Source: Gammaproteobacteria bacterium
GTDB taxonomy: Bacteria > Pseudomonadota > Gammaproteobacteria > Methylococcales > Methylomonadaceae
Assembly: GCA_018830325.1 (NCBI GenBank)
Contig: JAHJSQ010000033.1
Span: 39,845-103,844, forward strand
Length of the DNA stretch: 64,000 nt
Direction: 5' to 3'
Part shown: in pieces, positions 29,054 to 38,870 of the stretch
How the letters are laid out: each line of letters opens with the position of its first letter
How positions within the stretch are numbered: the first letter of the stretch is position 1
The notes under the pieces: generated by a model
What the model was told of the DNA's origin: nothing
The model's database searches: none
What the model saw: only the letters and a program-made list of their open reading frames with translations
Position numbers and translations under genes: made by a program

Positions 29054-30103
29054 GTGTATAAAAAGATTCTCGAACACTTAAATGAAGCGGTTTTGCTATT
29101 CGATCGGCAGCTTAAACTGACTTACATCAATACCGCCGGTGAGATTCTCTTCGCCGATAGTGCTCGACATTTGTTGGGCAATAGTGCCATGGAGTTATTC
29201 AAGACGATCGATTCCGAGCAAAGGTTGGATCTGGAGCAATGCCTGCGTATGGATGAGCCCTTAGTCGATCGTGAATTGACTCTGGATATCATGAATCAGA
29301 GCATTACGGTCAATTTTAGTGCGACGCCTGTGATCAATGATGATCAGGTTACGGAGGTTATTGTCGAATTGCAGCAATTGGACAGGCATTTACGCATTTC
29401 TAAGGAAGAACAACTGATTGCTCAGCAAACAACCGTTCGGATGTTGGTCAGAGGTTTGGCTCATGAAATCAAAAACCCTCTTGGAGGGTTAAGAGGTGCG
29501 GCGCAGTTGCTGGATCTTGAATTGGATGATCCTGAGCTTAAGGAATACACTCAAATCATTATTGCCGAGTCGGACAGGTTGCAAGGTTTAATGGATAAAA
29601 TGCTCGGGCCTAATAAGCTACCGAATAAAGCGCTATTAAATATTCATGAAGTTGTCGAGCGGGTTAGGCAATTGGTGCTTATTGAAGCGAACGGAAAACT
29701 GAGCGTTATTCAGGATTACGATCCTAGTATTCCGGATGTTTTTGCTGATAAAAATCAATTGATTCAAGCGGTATTGAATATTGTCCGAAATGCCGTACAG
29801 GCGATGGAAGGCAGCGGAATACTGACTTTAAAAACCAGAGTCTGCCGACAAATGACGATCGGTCGCAAGAGAAATAAATTGACCGCGAGAATCGATATTA
29901 TCGATAACGGTCCCGGAATCGATAAAGAGATGATGAGCAAGGTCTTTTATCCGATGATTACTGGACGGGCCAGTGGAACAGGGCTTGGTTTGTCCATCGC
30001 ACAGTCTTTGATCAATCAACATGACGGCATGATCGAATGCGATAGTCAGCCCGGTCGTACCGTATTTTCTATTTATTTACCCCTGGAGAATCACCATGAG
30101 TAA
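29054..30103 (+). CDS. ntrB: nitrogen sensor histidine kinase NtrB (GlnL)
   Basis: The 349-residue cytoplasmic kinase controls NtrC according to PII status. A PAS domain fills about 5-115 (LNEAVLLFDRQLKLTYIN), the dimerisation domain has AHEIKNPLGGLRGAAQLL with phospho-acceptor His137, and the ATPase domain has the N-box NIVRNAVQAM, DNGPGID and GTGLGLSIAQSL. The start is a GTG at 29054; no upstream ATG stays in frame. It overlaps ntrC by 8 bases. The standard glnA-ntrB-ntrC order is kept, with repeats inserted after glnA. Confidence 0.95.
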   Translation: MYKKILEHLNEAVLLFDRQLKLTYINTAGEILFADSARHLLGNSAMELFKTIDSEQRLDLEQCLRMDEPLVDRELTLDIMNQSITVNFSATPVINDDQVTEVIVELQQLDRHLRISKEEQLIAQQTTVRMLVRGLAHEIKNPLGGLRGAAQLLDLELDDPELKEYTQIIIAESDRLQGLMDKMLGPNKLPNKALLNIHEVVERVRQLVLIEANGKLSVIQDYDPSIPDVFADKNQLIQAVLNIVRNAVQAMEGSGILTLKTRVCRQMTIGRKRNKLTARIDIIDNGPGIDKEMMSKVFYPMITGRASGTGLGLSIAQSLINQHDGMIECDSQPGRTVFSIYLPLENHHE

Positions 30104-31505
30104 TTCGGGCATGGTTTGGGTCGTCGACGACGATAAATCCATCCGCTGGGTATTAGAAAAAGCCCTGCAAAAAGCCGCGATCGAGACCCGTTCGTTCACG
30201 AACGGTAATGTCTTGCTCGAGGCTTTAAAATCCGAGGAGCCGGACGCGTTGATCACCGATATTCGCATGCCCGGCATCGATGGCCTGCAGTTGTTGAAGA
30301 GCGTTCAAAGTAGTCATCCGGATTTGCCGGTCATTGTGATGACCGCGCATTCTGATTTGGAAAGCGCGGTATCGGCATTTCATGGCGGGGCCTTCGAATA
30401 TCTGCCCAAACCGTTTGATATAAAAGAAGTCGTTGAGGTCGTTCGCCGCGCATGCGAGCATTCCAAGCAACGACAGGAATCAATACAGAACAACCATGTT
30501 GTTGAATCGACCCCGGAAATTATCGGTGCCGCACCGGCGATGCAAGAAGTATTTAGAGCGATAGGTCGATTGGCCCGGTCCCACATTACCGTGATGATCA
30601 ATGGCGAGTCCGGAACCGGTAAGGAATTGGTGGCCAAGGCTTTACATCGTCATAGTCCAAGAGCGAGTAATCCGTTTATTGCGTTGAATATGGCCGCGAT
30701 CCCTAAAGATTTGATGGAATCCGAATTATTCGGACATGAAAAAGGTGCGTTTACCGGTGCTCAAGCGCGAAGGTCGGGGCGATTCGAACAAGCCAATCAC
30801 GGAACGCTGTTTCTCGACGAAATCGGCGATATGCCCGCCGAACTGCAAACGCGCTTGCTGAGAGTGCTGGCGGACGGAGAATTTTATCCGGTCGGTGCGC
30901 ATTCATCGGTTAAGGTCGATGTTCGGATCATTGCCGCGACACACCAAAATCTTGAAGCCTTGGTCGCTCAAGGCCGGTTTCGCGAGGATTTATTTCACCG
31001 CTTGAATGTTATTCGTATTCATATTCCGCCGCTTCGCGATCGCCGAGAAGATATTCCGTTGCTAATGCAGTATTTTTTAAGTAAAGCCGCGGCCGAATTG
31101 AATACCGAATTAAAGGTGCTTAAGCCTGACGCAGAACAATTCTTGAAGGCTCTGGAATGGCCGGGCAATGTACGCCAGCTAGAGAATCTATGTCGTTGGC
31201 TGACCGTAATGGCTTCGGGCCGGGAAATTCACAAGAATGAATTGCCGCCGGAATTGCTGCATAGTCGGGAGGAGTCGGGCGGGACGGATGAGAATTGGCA
31301 AGGGGTGTTGAAGAAAAATATCGAGTACCAATTGCATAAGGGCGATCAGGAGATTGCCAAGCATACGATACCGGTAGTCGAAGCCATTTTGATTAAGTCG
31401 GCATTGGATTTTACCGGCGGAAAACGTCACGAAGCAGCTAAGCTATTGGGTTACGGTAGGAATACGCTGACTCGTAAGATTAAGGAGCTGGATATCGAGG
31501 AATGA
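30096..31505 (+). CDS. ntrC: sigma-54-dependent nitrogen response regulator NtrC (GlnG)
   Basis: The 469-residue activator has a receiver domain with DDD at 11-13 and phospho-acceptor Asp55 in ITDIRMPG. The AAA+ domain has Walker A GESGTGKE, the sigma-54 contact loop GAFTGA and Walker B LFLDEIGD. The C-terminal Fis-type helix-turn-helix (GGKRHEAAKLLGYGRNTLT) completes the classic layout. It is expected to activate the sigma-54-type promoters found before glnK-amt (26400) and glnA (26869). It is coupled to ntrB by an 8-base overlap. Confidence 0.97.
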   Translation: MSNSGMVWVVDDDKSIRWVLEKALQKAAIETRSFTNGNVLLEALKSEEPDALITDIRMPGIDGLQLLKSVQSSHPDLPVIVMTAHSDLESAVSAFHGGAFEYLPKPFDIKEVVEVVRRACEHSKQRQESIQNNHVVESTPEIIGAAPAMQEVFRAIGRLARSHITVMINGESGTGKELVAKALHRHSPRASNPFIALNMAAIPKDLMESELFGHEKGAFTGAQARRSGRFEQANHGTLFLDEIGDMPAELQTRLLRVLADGEFYPVGAHSSVKVDVRIIAATHQNLEALVAQGRFREDLFHRLNVIRIHIPPLRDRREDIPLLMQYFLSKAAAELNTELKVLKPDAEQFLKALEWPGNVRQLENLCRWLTVMASGREIHKNELPPELLHSREESGGTDENWQGVLKKNIEYQLHKGDQEIAKHTIPVVEAILIKSALDFTGGKRHEAAKLLGYGRNTLTRKIKELDIEE

Positions 31506-31516
31506 TCGTAAGTCCT

Positions 31517-31546
31517 GCGCCGAATTTTGATCTACGAAGTATATAC
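31517..31546. repeat. half of a family C repeat (inverted orientation)
   Basis: GCCGAATTTTGATCTACGA is the left arm of family C read in reverse, ending in AGTATATA. The other arm is missing. Immediately after (31557-31572) comes TCACGAAATCCTTATGGC, which resembles the outer end of family A. Confidence 0.6.
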
Positions 31547-31580
31547 ACATGGCCGTCACGAAATCCTTATGGCTCGAGAA

Positions 31581-31606
31581 GAGGGCTTTCAAGGAAGAAA
31601 GCCCTC
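31581..31606 (-). terminator. hairpin terminator after the transketolase gene
   Basis: GAGGGCTTTC (31581-31590) and GAAAGCCCTC (31597-31606) form a perfect 10-bp stem with a 6-base loop, 27 bases beyond the transketolase stop. On the minus strand it is followed by TTCTC, a weak T-run. It may serve both convergent transcripts (ntrC and transketolase). Confidence 0.7.
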
Positions 31607-31632
31607 AATCCGGTGTGATTGCCTACAAGGTT

Positions 31633-33537
31633 TTAGCCTTTGAGCAAGTCTTTGACTTTAGCCATGATTCCGGCCGGATCGATGCCTTGGTGCGGGAATT
31701 GCTCCCACAAGCCGCCGCAGCCTTCTTTATGCGTTGCGATATGGGCAAATTTAGGCGTGAAACCGCGTTCCAGTAACCATGAGCCATAGCGACTACCCAG
31801 ACCGGTTTTGCGGTTGAACGATTCGACGACCAAAACCATCGGCGATTTTCCGACTTTGGCAAGCATGTCTTCGTCGATGACGTTCAATGTCGGTTTGTTG
31901 ATCAAGCCGACATCAATGCCTTCTTTTTTCAAACGTTCAACTGCATCCAACGCGCGGTATAACGATTCGCCGAAGCTGACGACATAGCCTTGCGTGCCTT
32001 CGCGGATGACTTCGTCCTTGCCGGAAACGAATTTATAATTGCCGCCGAAGAAATCGTTCCCGTCGCTATCCAGAATCGCGGGCACCTTGGAGCGGGTAGA
32101 GAAAACGAAACGCAGACCCGGGTTGAAGAAAATAGTTTCCAAGCAGGCTTTCATTTGGTTCGGGTCGGCCGGGAAGTACAGATTGGTGTCGTAACCGTCG
32201 CTCAAACCGTTGTCGGCGAACATGTTGTTTAAACCGAAATGGCAGGTGTTGTCGGCCATGTCGTCGATACCGGAATGCGAGAAATGACATAACACGTTGG
32301 AATTGTTCAAGCGTGCCATCGTGATTTCGGAAATACACATTTCCAGGAAAGCACTGAATGTGCCGAAAATACCTTGTTTACCGGCTTCCATACCGAAACC
32401 GGCCGCTGCGGAAAAGTTGCCGCGTTCCATGATGCCGGAAGAGATGAAAATCTCGGGGTAAGCATCATGAATTTTCTTTAAGCCGCAAGAACCTTCAAGG
32501 TCGCTGTCGATCACGCGAACTTTATCCAGACGTTCCGTTTCTGACAAGCGGCCCAAAATCGCGACAGACGCATCGCCGAAGACGTTGCGGTTGGCATCCC
32601 ATTTATCGCTGGAGCCGAGGAATGTGTAGTCTTGTTTCGGTGCTTTGATGGACTTCAGATGTTCAACAGCGGCTTGCTGACCGTTGGCTTCCAAGTATTC
32701 CAGCGCCAGTTTCACCGAAATGACATCGTGACCGTGAGTCGAGCCTTCCAAACCTTTGATGCCAGGGCACATAGGACGGTGATTGATGACCGCGACAGGA
32801 CCTTGCGTGTTGATCGCGGTGACGATGCGGTGGTAAAGGTCGTCGAGGTCTTCGCCGTCGCCTTCTAGTACTTTAACGCCATGGCCTTCCAGTGTTTTAG
32901 CCGTGCTGCATCCGCCCAAATAATGGGAAGGGTGGCCGGCGATCGTGACATCGTTATCGTCGATAATGAGTTTCACGTTGAGTTGTTGAGCAACGGCAAG
33001 GCGCGCAGCTTCCGCATCGTTACCTTCTTGTTGCGAGCCGTCGGAACCCAAGCAAAATAATGTCTTGCTAGGGTTTGCCATCGCCACGCCGTTGACGTAA
33101 GGCCACATGTGACCTAAGCGACCGGAGCTGAATTTTACGCCGGGTGTAAAGCCCAATTCAGGATGGCCCGGTAGATGAGAATGCGCTTCACGGTAATGCA
33201 TCAGCTTTTCGGTCGGTAAATCGCCGTTTAGCGTGGACATCAAGTATTGGGTGGCAACGCGGTGTCCTGCTTCATCAAAAAAGACAGGAACGAATTTGTC
33301 GTCGTTGCCGCGAAACAGGGCGTCTAGAATCATGACTTCAGGAACCGTATCGAACGGGCCGCCGGTGTGTCCGCCAACGCCTCTGGCGGCGCCGGTCGCT
33401 GTGAAAAAAACGATCGCATCGCGGCATAATTGAATATTGGCCTGCAGAGCCGATTTTTGTTCGGCGGTTAGTTTGTTGCTGCTTGGATCGAGTGAAATGC
33501 GCTGATAAGCGCCGAGATCGATTGGAAATTTAGACAT
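31633..33537 (-). CDS. tkt: transketolase, divergent type
   Basis: The 634-residue thiamine-diphosphate enzyme should transfer two-carbon ketol units in the pentose/ribulose-monophosphate cycle. The ThDP-binding motif runs from GSDGSQQEGN (about 164-173) to LIIDDND (190-196), with the conserved DG, EG and final N. The catalytic-domain block GIMERGNFSAAAGFGMEAGK and the C-terminal domain (KSPMVLVVESFNRKTGLG) are present. The sequence departs from the usual 663-residue TktA in several blocks (the usual GDG is replaced by SDG), so the exact substrate range is uncertain. The start at 33537 (MSKFPIDLG) fits better than upstream in-frame codons. It is transcribed alone and convergent with ntrC. Confidence 0.85.
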   Translation of the reverse strand: MSKFPIDLGAYQRISLDPSSNKLTAEQKSALQANIQLCRDAIVFFTATGAARGVGGHTGGPFDTVPEVMILDALFRGNDDKFVPVFFDEAGHRVATQYLMSTLNGDLPTEKLMHYREAHSHLPGHPELGFTPGVKFSSGRLGHMWPYVNGVAMANPSKTLFCLGSDGSQQEGNDAEAARLAVAQQLNVKLIIDDNDVTIAGHPSHYLGGCSTAKTLEGHGVKVLEGDGEDLDDLYHRIVTAINTQGPVAVINHRPMCPGIKGLEGSTHGHDVISVKLALEYLEANGQQAAVEHLKSIKAPKQDYTFLGSSDKWDANRNVFGDASVAILGRLSETERLDKVRVIDSDLEGSCGLKKIHDAYPEIFISSGIMERGNFSAAAGFGMEAGKQGIFGTFSAFLEMCISEITMARLNNSNVLCHFSHSGIDDMADNTCHFGLNNMFADNGLSDGYDTNLYFPADPNQMKACLETIFFNPGLRFVFSTRSKVPAILDSDGNDFFGGNYKFVSGKDEVIREGTQGYVVSFGESLYRALDAVERLKKEGIDVGLINKPTLNVIDEDMLAKVGKSPMVLVVESFNRKTGLGSRYGSWLLERGFTPKFAHIATHKEGCGGLWEQFPHQGIDPAGIMAKVKDLLKG

Positions 33538-34263
33538 AGTTATTTTTCTTTTCGGTTGGGTTAATAAACGTGCTTTGAACCTAGAAAAGCATTCCGCCAT
33601 GAAGGTCGTGAAGAATAAAACGCTAATTCAATAGCTTATTTTGCCTATGCAAATCATTTTCCCGTAAAAGGTTATTTAAGATTTTAGGACAAGCCGTTGA
33701 GAGACTTCATGTGCTTCATGGTTAAACTGCCGAATTTAGGTTGAAAGCGCTCTCTTTAATAAAAACAATTAATCGGATGGTCGAGGTGCAATTTTTCTGG
33801 GTACCGCTGTCCTCCGAGCGAATCCGTGCGTTGGCTGCCGAAACTAGATCGGTATGCGTTCCCACGGAGGACCGTGGGAACGAGGGAAACGGCGAGCAAA
33901 ACTTAATAGCTCCAGGAAGTTATTTTTCACGAAATCCAAAACATTTCCATAGTGTCATCCATTTTGGTCCTTCTCCTAGCGTTAGGTGAGGGACCGAACA
34001 CCCGGGCTCCTCCTTAAGCAACGCCGAAATTTGAAGTGCGAAAGGTATGGATAAGAATGTAGTTGGCCTGTCTAATGAATGTTAGTGCCTCACCGTATTC
34101 AGATTTCGTTATTCTAGCTTCGGTTTTGACATACCCCCGTCCGTGTCTACGGCAGTCTTGAATACGGGCTATTCTGAGCCTGATTTTTAACTGCCTAAAA
34201 ATCACTTTCGAAAGTATAACTCGTAGGCAAGCTCAACAAAACACTTTCGCAAAAAATGTCGGC
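33538..34263. other. 726-base gap with repeat fragments
   Basis: There is no gene here. It contains a half family G palindrome (TTCCCACGGAGGACCGTGGG at about 33859-33878), the outer end of family A (CTCCAGGAAGTTATTTTTCA from about 33911, identical to 6745-6764) and the right half of a long family C element (about 33966-34048). The AT-rich 33540-33720 part presumably holds the transketolase promoter. Confidence 0.65.
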
Positions 34264-37200
34264 TCAATCGTTTCGAATCCAAGTTTGATTTTCACGCTCG
34301 GTGTAGCGGTCTCTTGCCAGTAACAGATAAAAAGAAGGGACGACGAAGAGCGTAAATAGAGTTCCAACGCCGAGACCGCTAGCGATTACCAAGCCGATAT
34401 CGAAACGGCTTGCTGCGCCCGGGCCGGAAGCGATCAGTAAAGGGACCATCGCGACGATCATCGATACGGTGGTCATTAAAATCGGTCGGAGCCGAATTTT
34501 CGCTGCTTGCTCTACCGCTTCGCGTTTGGTCAAGCCTTCGTGGATCTGCAGTTGATTGGCGAATTCGACGATCAAAATACCATTCTTTGCAATTAAACCG
34601 ATTAACGTGATCAAGCCGACTTGTGTATAAATATTGATCGATGCGAAGCCGAGCATGATGAAAGCTAGGGCGCTGGCGATCGAGAGCGGGACCGAAATTA
34701 GAATGATCAAAGGGTCGCGCCAGCTTTCGAATTGCGCAGCCAGCATTAAGTAAATGATCAACAGCGACATGAAAAAAGTCACGACTAAAGCGCTGCCTTG
34801 TTGGGCATATTGTCGAGAACTGCCGGTATAGTCGTAACTATAACCGCGCGGAAACAATTCATCGGCTTGCTGTTCCAAATATTCCATGGCATCGCCGAGT
34901 GTCACGCCTGGCGCCATCATGCCCGATACGGTCAGGCTGTTGAGCTGTTGAAATTGAGTTCGTTTGCTGGGTTCGACCGATTGTTCGAGATGCACCAACG
35001 ATGACAGCGGTACTTGTCCGCCAGATGCGGTGCGCAAATAATAATGATCGAACTTACTGGTATCGAGGCGCGATAAATCGTCGACTTGCGGTATCACTTT
35101 ATAGCTTCTCCCCTGCAGGCTAAAGTGGTTGACATATTGTCCGCCTAGTAAAGATGCCAGGTTGCTGCCGATGTCTTGCATCGTCAATCCTAAATCCGCC
35201 GCTCTATCCCGGTCGATGACAAGGGTCGCTTTCGGTCGGTCGAAATTGACTTCCTTCATTAAAAAATTGAAGCGTCCGCTTTGTGTCGCACGATCGACCA
35301 GAAGGTCCGCTACTTGGTTAAGCGATGCGTAATCGGCATCGGTGACGATTACGAATTGTAGCGGTAGGCCGCCTCCCGATCCGGGTAAGCTTGGCCGTGG
35401 AATGACCGCGGTTTGGAAGCCGGCAATGGTGTTGACCTTAGCCTGTAATTCCGGCTGTATCGCCATTTGCGAACGTTTGCGCAATGCGGTCGAAGGCATT
35501 TTAAAGCCGCCGAATACAGTGTTGTTGCTGCCGCCGAAGCCTAGCAGCATAAAGCTTTCGTTGTATTCCGGTATCGATTCGAATTGTTTGATCAACTCTT
35601 CGGCATAAGCTTCGTTATAATTCAAAGTTGCAGTTTGCGGACCGCTCGCCATGACGAAAAGTATGCTTTGGTCCTCGGTTGGGGCCAATTCTTTTTGCGA
35701 CAGGCTGAACATGAAATAAATGCTGATCAAGACCATCAGGGCAAATGCAAGTACTAAAGATGGCGTTTCCAGGAGCGGATGCAGCAATTTTCGATAACGT
35801 TCGGACCAATCGTTAAAGATTGCTTCGACCGCATGTTCGAAACGGCCGGCCTTGCCTTGGTCTTTCAGGATTTTGGAGCTCAACATCGGCGCTAATGTGA
35901 GCGCAACGATGCTCGAAATGACTACCGCGCCAGCCAAGGTAAAAGCGAATTCGGTAAACAACGTGCCTACCAGTCCGCCCATGAAACCGACCGGTAAATA
36001 GACCGCAACCAGCGCAACCGTTGTCGCGATTACCGGAAGAACCAATTCGCGCGTGCCTTCGATGGCCGCTTCGAATTTGGATTTGCCCAATTCGATATGG
36101 CGATGCACGTTTTCGACGACAATGATCGCGTCGTCGACGACTAGACCGATGCCCAGCACCATTGCCAGCATGGTGAGCAGGTTTACCGAAAACCCCATGA
36201 GTAGCATCAAAAAAGTGCCGCCGATCAAGGATAGGGGGACTGTGATCGATGGAACCAGTGCGGCACGAATCGAGCCCAATGATAAATAAATAATCATTAA
36301 GACGATGAACAATGCTTCGGCCAGCGTGCGAAAGACTTCGTTGATCGAATCCTGGATAAAACGGCTCGCATCGTAAGGTAGCAGGATATGCATGGCTTCA
36401 GGCAAGTCTTTTTCAATTTCGTCCAACATATCGCGGACGGCATAGGCAACCGTCAGCGGGTTGGCTCCGGGTGCTTGTTCGATACCCATGAAAATTGCGG
36501 TCTTGCCTTTATACCAGTTGACCATGTCGTAATCTTCGCTGCCCAATTCGGTATCGGCAACATCGGATAGCCTGATTAGCGTACCGCCGCGATTGCCGAC
36601 GATTAGATTGCGAAAATCCTGTTCGCTGACGACATCGGTTGTCGCGCTCAAATCAACTGTAACGAAATTCCCCTTGGTTTGACCGGCCCCCGACAAGTAA
36701 TTGTTCGAGCGCAACACATTCGCAACATCCTCGGCAGTTACGCCGAGCGACGACATGCGTTTGGGGTCGAGCCAGATACGCATCGCAAAGGTTTTATTAC
36801 CGAGTACATTGGCTTTGCCGACGCCTGGTATCGATTGGATTTTCGGTTTAACGACGCGAAGCATGTAATCGCTGATTTGCGAAGGTTTCATCGTATCGCT
36901 ATATAACGCGACATACATCAATGCAGTCGTATCTCCGATTTGCGATGTAATAACGGGGTCTTCCGATTCGGCTGGTAAGACATTTCGTTGACTTGCTACT
37001 TTCGCTTGAATTTCGGCGACCGCGGCATTCGGGTCGTAGTTAAGGCGCATGTGCGCTTCAATCGTCGAAACGCCTTGGCGACTGTTCGAGGACAGATAAT
37101 CGATGCCGTCGGCCTCGGCGATGGCCTGCTGTAGGGGCGTGGTAATGAATCCTTGCACTAAATCGCTGCTGGCGCCGGGATAGGACGTGGTAACAGTGAC

Positions 37201-37332
37201 GACGGTATTTTCGGTTTCCGGGTATTGTCTGAGCTCCAGCGCCGTGATGGCTCTCAAGCCGAGTACTAAGATCAATAGACTGACAACGCTGGCGAGGACC
37301 GGCCGTTCGATGAAAAGGTCAGTGAACTTCAC
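34264..37332 (-). CDS. RND efflux pump inner-membrane transporter (AcrB/MexB-like)
   Basis: The 1022-residue proton-driven antiporter of the hydrophobe/amphiphile efflux (HAE1-like) RND family has 12 membrane helices with two large periplasmic loops. Features are the start FTDLFIERPVLASVVSLLIL, the proton-relay acidic pair in GLVVDDAIIVVENVHRH (TM4) and the second-half block GLIAKNGILIVEFANQL (TM10). It exports toxic compounds with the adaptor encoded upstream (4-base overlap) and an outer-membrane TolC-like channel that is not in the window. No local regulator gene is visible. The substrate is unknown. Confidence 0.95.
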   Translation of the reverse strand: MKFTDLFIERPVLASVVSLLILVLGLRAITALELRQYPETENTVVTVTTSYPGASSDLVQGFITTPLQQAIAEADGIDYLSSNSRQGVSTIEAHMRLNYDPNAAVAEIQAKVASQRNVLPAESEDPVITSQIGDTTALMYVALYSDTMKPSQISDYMLRVVKPKIQSIPGVGKANVLGNKTFAMRIWLDPKRMSSLGVTAEDVANVLRSNNYLSGAGQTKGNFVTVDLSATTDVVSEQDFRNLIVGNRGGTLIRLSDVADTELGSEDYDMVNWYKGKTAIFMGIEQAPGANPLTVAYAVRDMLDEIEKDLPEAMHILLPYDASRFIQDSINEVFRTLAEALFIVLMIIYLSLGSIRAALVPSITVPLSLIGGTFLMLLMGFSVNLLTMLAMVLGIGLVVDDAIIVVENVHRHIELGKSKFEAAIEGTRELVLPVIATTVALVAVYLPVGFMGGLVGTLFTEFAFTLAGAVVISSIVALTLAPMLSSKILKDQGKAGRFEHAVEAIFNDWSERYRKLLHPLLETPSLVLAFALMVLISIYFMFSLSQKELAPTEDQSILFVMASGPQTATLNYNEAYAEELIKQFESIPEYNESFMLLGFGGSNNTVFGGFKMPSTALRKRSQMAIQPELQAKVNTIAGFQTAVIPRPSLPGSGGGLPLQFVIVTDADYASLNQVADLLVDRATQSGRFNFLMKEVNFDRPKATLVIDRDRAADLGLTMQDIGSNLASLLGGQYVNHFSLQGRSYKVIPQVDDLSRLDTSKFDHYYLRTASGGQVPLSSLVHLEQSVEPSKRTQFQQLNSLTVSGMMAPGVTLGDAMEYLEQQADELFPRGYSYDYTGSSRQYAQQGSALVVTFFMSLLIIYLMLAAQFESWRDPLIILISVPLSIASALAFIMLGFASINIYTQVGLITLIGLIAKNGILIVEFANQLQIHEGLTKREAVEQAAKIRLRPILMTTVSMIVAMVPLLIASGPGAASRFDIGLVIASGLGVGTLFTLFVVPSFYLLLARDRYTERENQTWIRND

Positions 37333-38423
37333 TGTGAAATCTCCCGTTCGCCTGGGGCGGGTTTATCATCCAACTTAACCGGCATGCCGTTACGTAGTTT
37401 GACTTGGCCGGCGCTAACGACACGTTCGCCAAGTTTCAAACCGCTAATGATTTCCACGCGGCCGGAGCGTGTTTGTCCGGTTTCGATTTGCCGGTTTTGT
37501 ACGATCGGGCCTTGCCCGACTGTTTCGATCACGAATACCGAATTGCCGTAAGGGTTATAGGTGATCGCGGTATCGGGTAGTGTCAGTACCTTGAATGCTT
37601 GGTCCGATAAAATGTTGATTTGTGCGAACATGCCCGGGTGCAGCAGCTTTTCGCTGTTGTTTAGCGTGGCGCGAACTTGCGCGGATCGCGTGCCTTGATC
37701 GATCAGCGGACTTACGGCGCTGATTTTGCCGTTGAATTCTCGGTCCGGGTAAGCTTGCACGGTTGCAATGACTTGGCGGCCTTTAACGAGTTGATTCAGA
37801 TAGCGTTCTGGAACGGTAAAGTCTAAATAAATCGGGTCCAGTTGTTGCAGTGACACGATTGCCGAACCTTCCGTTAAGTATTGGCCGAGGTTGACTAGAC
37901 GAATGCCGAGTTTTCCGGTGAAAGGTGCGCGAATACGTTTTTTGTCAATCAGTGTGCGTTTAGCATGAACGGCCGCGGCGGTTTCGTCGAGTAGGGCATG
38001 GTTCTGATCGTAATCGGATTGGGAAATAAAATTTTTATCTATTAGCTTTTCGCTCCGCTCGAAGCGGATCTTGGCGAGCCGCATTTCGGCTTCGAGTCCT
38101 TGTAATTCTGCGCGATCGGTCGAAGCATCCAGTTCCAACAGCAATTGTCCTTTTTTAACCAATTGGCCGGAATCGAAATGAATCGCTTCGACTTTGCCGG
38201 CCACTTCGTTGCTGACGTCAACACCGGCAATGGCGGTTAAGCTTCCCACCGCGGACAATGTTGAAGGCCAGTTTTCTTGGGTGACTTCGGTGGCTGCAAC
38301 GACGGCCGGTGGCGGAGGTTGAAATCGGCCGGCTTCTCGTTGAAGTTGGTAAAACTTCAGTCCGAAAATGCCGCCAAAAATCAACACGGAAAATAGTATT
38401 AAAATAAGAAAACGTTTGAGCAT
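37329..38423 (-). CDS. RND efflux periplasmic adaptor (membrane fusion protein)
   Basis: The 364-residue adaptor has an N-terminal signal anchor (LILILFSVLIFGGIFGLKF), a biotinyl-lipoyl domain (VAGKVEAIHFDSGQLVKKGQ), a short alpha hairpin (about 110-165), and beta-barrel and membrane-proximal domains (IRAPFTGKLGIRLVNLGQYL onward). It links the RND transporter, encoded immediately downstream with a 4-base overlap, to an outer-membrane channel. It lacks an obvious lipobox cysteine. The short hairpin suggests the MexJ/MdtA-like adaptor group rather than AcrA proper, which is inferred from length only. Confidence 0.93.
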   Translation of the reverse strand: MLKRFLILILFSVLIFGGIFGLKFYQLQREAGRFQPPPPAVVAATEVTQENWPSTLSAVGSLTAIAGVDVSNEVAGKVEAIHFDSGQLVKKGQLLLELDASTDRAELQGLEAEMRLAKIRFERSEKLIDKNFISQSDYDQNHALLDETAAAVHAKRTLIDKKRIRAPFTGKLGIRLVNLGQYLTEGSAIVSLQQLDPIYLDFTVPERYLNQLVKGRQVIATVQAYPDREFNGKISAVSPLIDQGTRSAQVRATLNNSEKLLHPGMFAQINILSDQAFKVLTLPDTAITYNPYGNSVFVIETVGQGPIVQNRQIETGQTRSGRVEIISGLKLGERVVSAGQVKLRNGMPVKLDDKPAPGEREISQ

Positions 38424-38870
38424 GTGAGGTTTAAAATACCGAGTCGATGGAATTGTTGGATTGATCCCTGCACCTAAATTAATGAAGATTTCCTCGTTCC
38501 CGACGCTCCTGCGTGGGAATGCATACTGATCTTGCTTCGGCAGCCAAGGTATCGGTTCCCACGGAGGACCGTTGGAACCAGGAAAATTATCCGAGATGAT
38601 TGATTATAGCCAATGGATTATGAATTTAGGTGCTGGGTGAATGCGGATTTTTTAGAAGCAATAATCGGCCTAGCTCCTTAGCACTGAAATTTTCCTCGTT
38701 CTCACCGCTCTAGCGTGGGAATGCATACCGATTTTGCCTCGGTAGCCAAGATATGGGTTCCCACGGAGGACCGTGGGAACCGGAAAATTTAGGTGCTGGT
38801 TTCACGGCGTCTTTTAATGGGCACTCCAGTGTCGAAATTTGACTAGCAAAGGGTATAAAAACCACGACAA
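38424..38870. other. gap made of nested M, G and C repeats
   Basis: There is no gene here. It contains an M element (38466-38637) interrupted by a family G palindrome (about 38489-38585), a second M/G mosaic (about 38680-38797) and the right end of a family C element (GAAATTTGACTAGCAAAGGG, about 38833-38852). Together they fill the 447 bases between the efflux adaptor and the next gene. Confidence 0.7.
38466..38637. mobile_element. M element split by a family G palindrome
   Basis: The ends CCCTGCACCTAAATT (38466-38480) and AATTTAGGTGCTGGG (38623-38637) are the M terminal repeats, but the unit is 172 bp, not 65 bp. The excess is a family G block (about 38489-38585: CGTTCCCGACGCTCCTGCGT...GGTTCCCACGGAGGACCGT). 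A second, more decayed M right end follows G sequence at 38785-38797. Confidence 0.68.
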
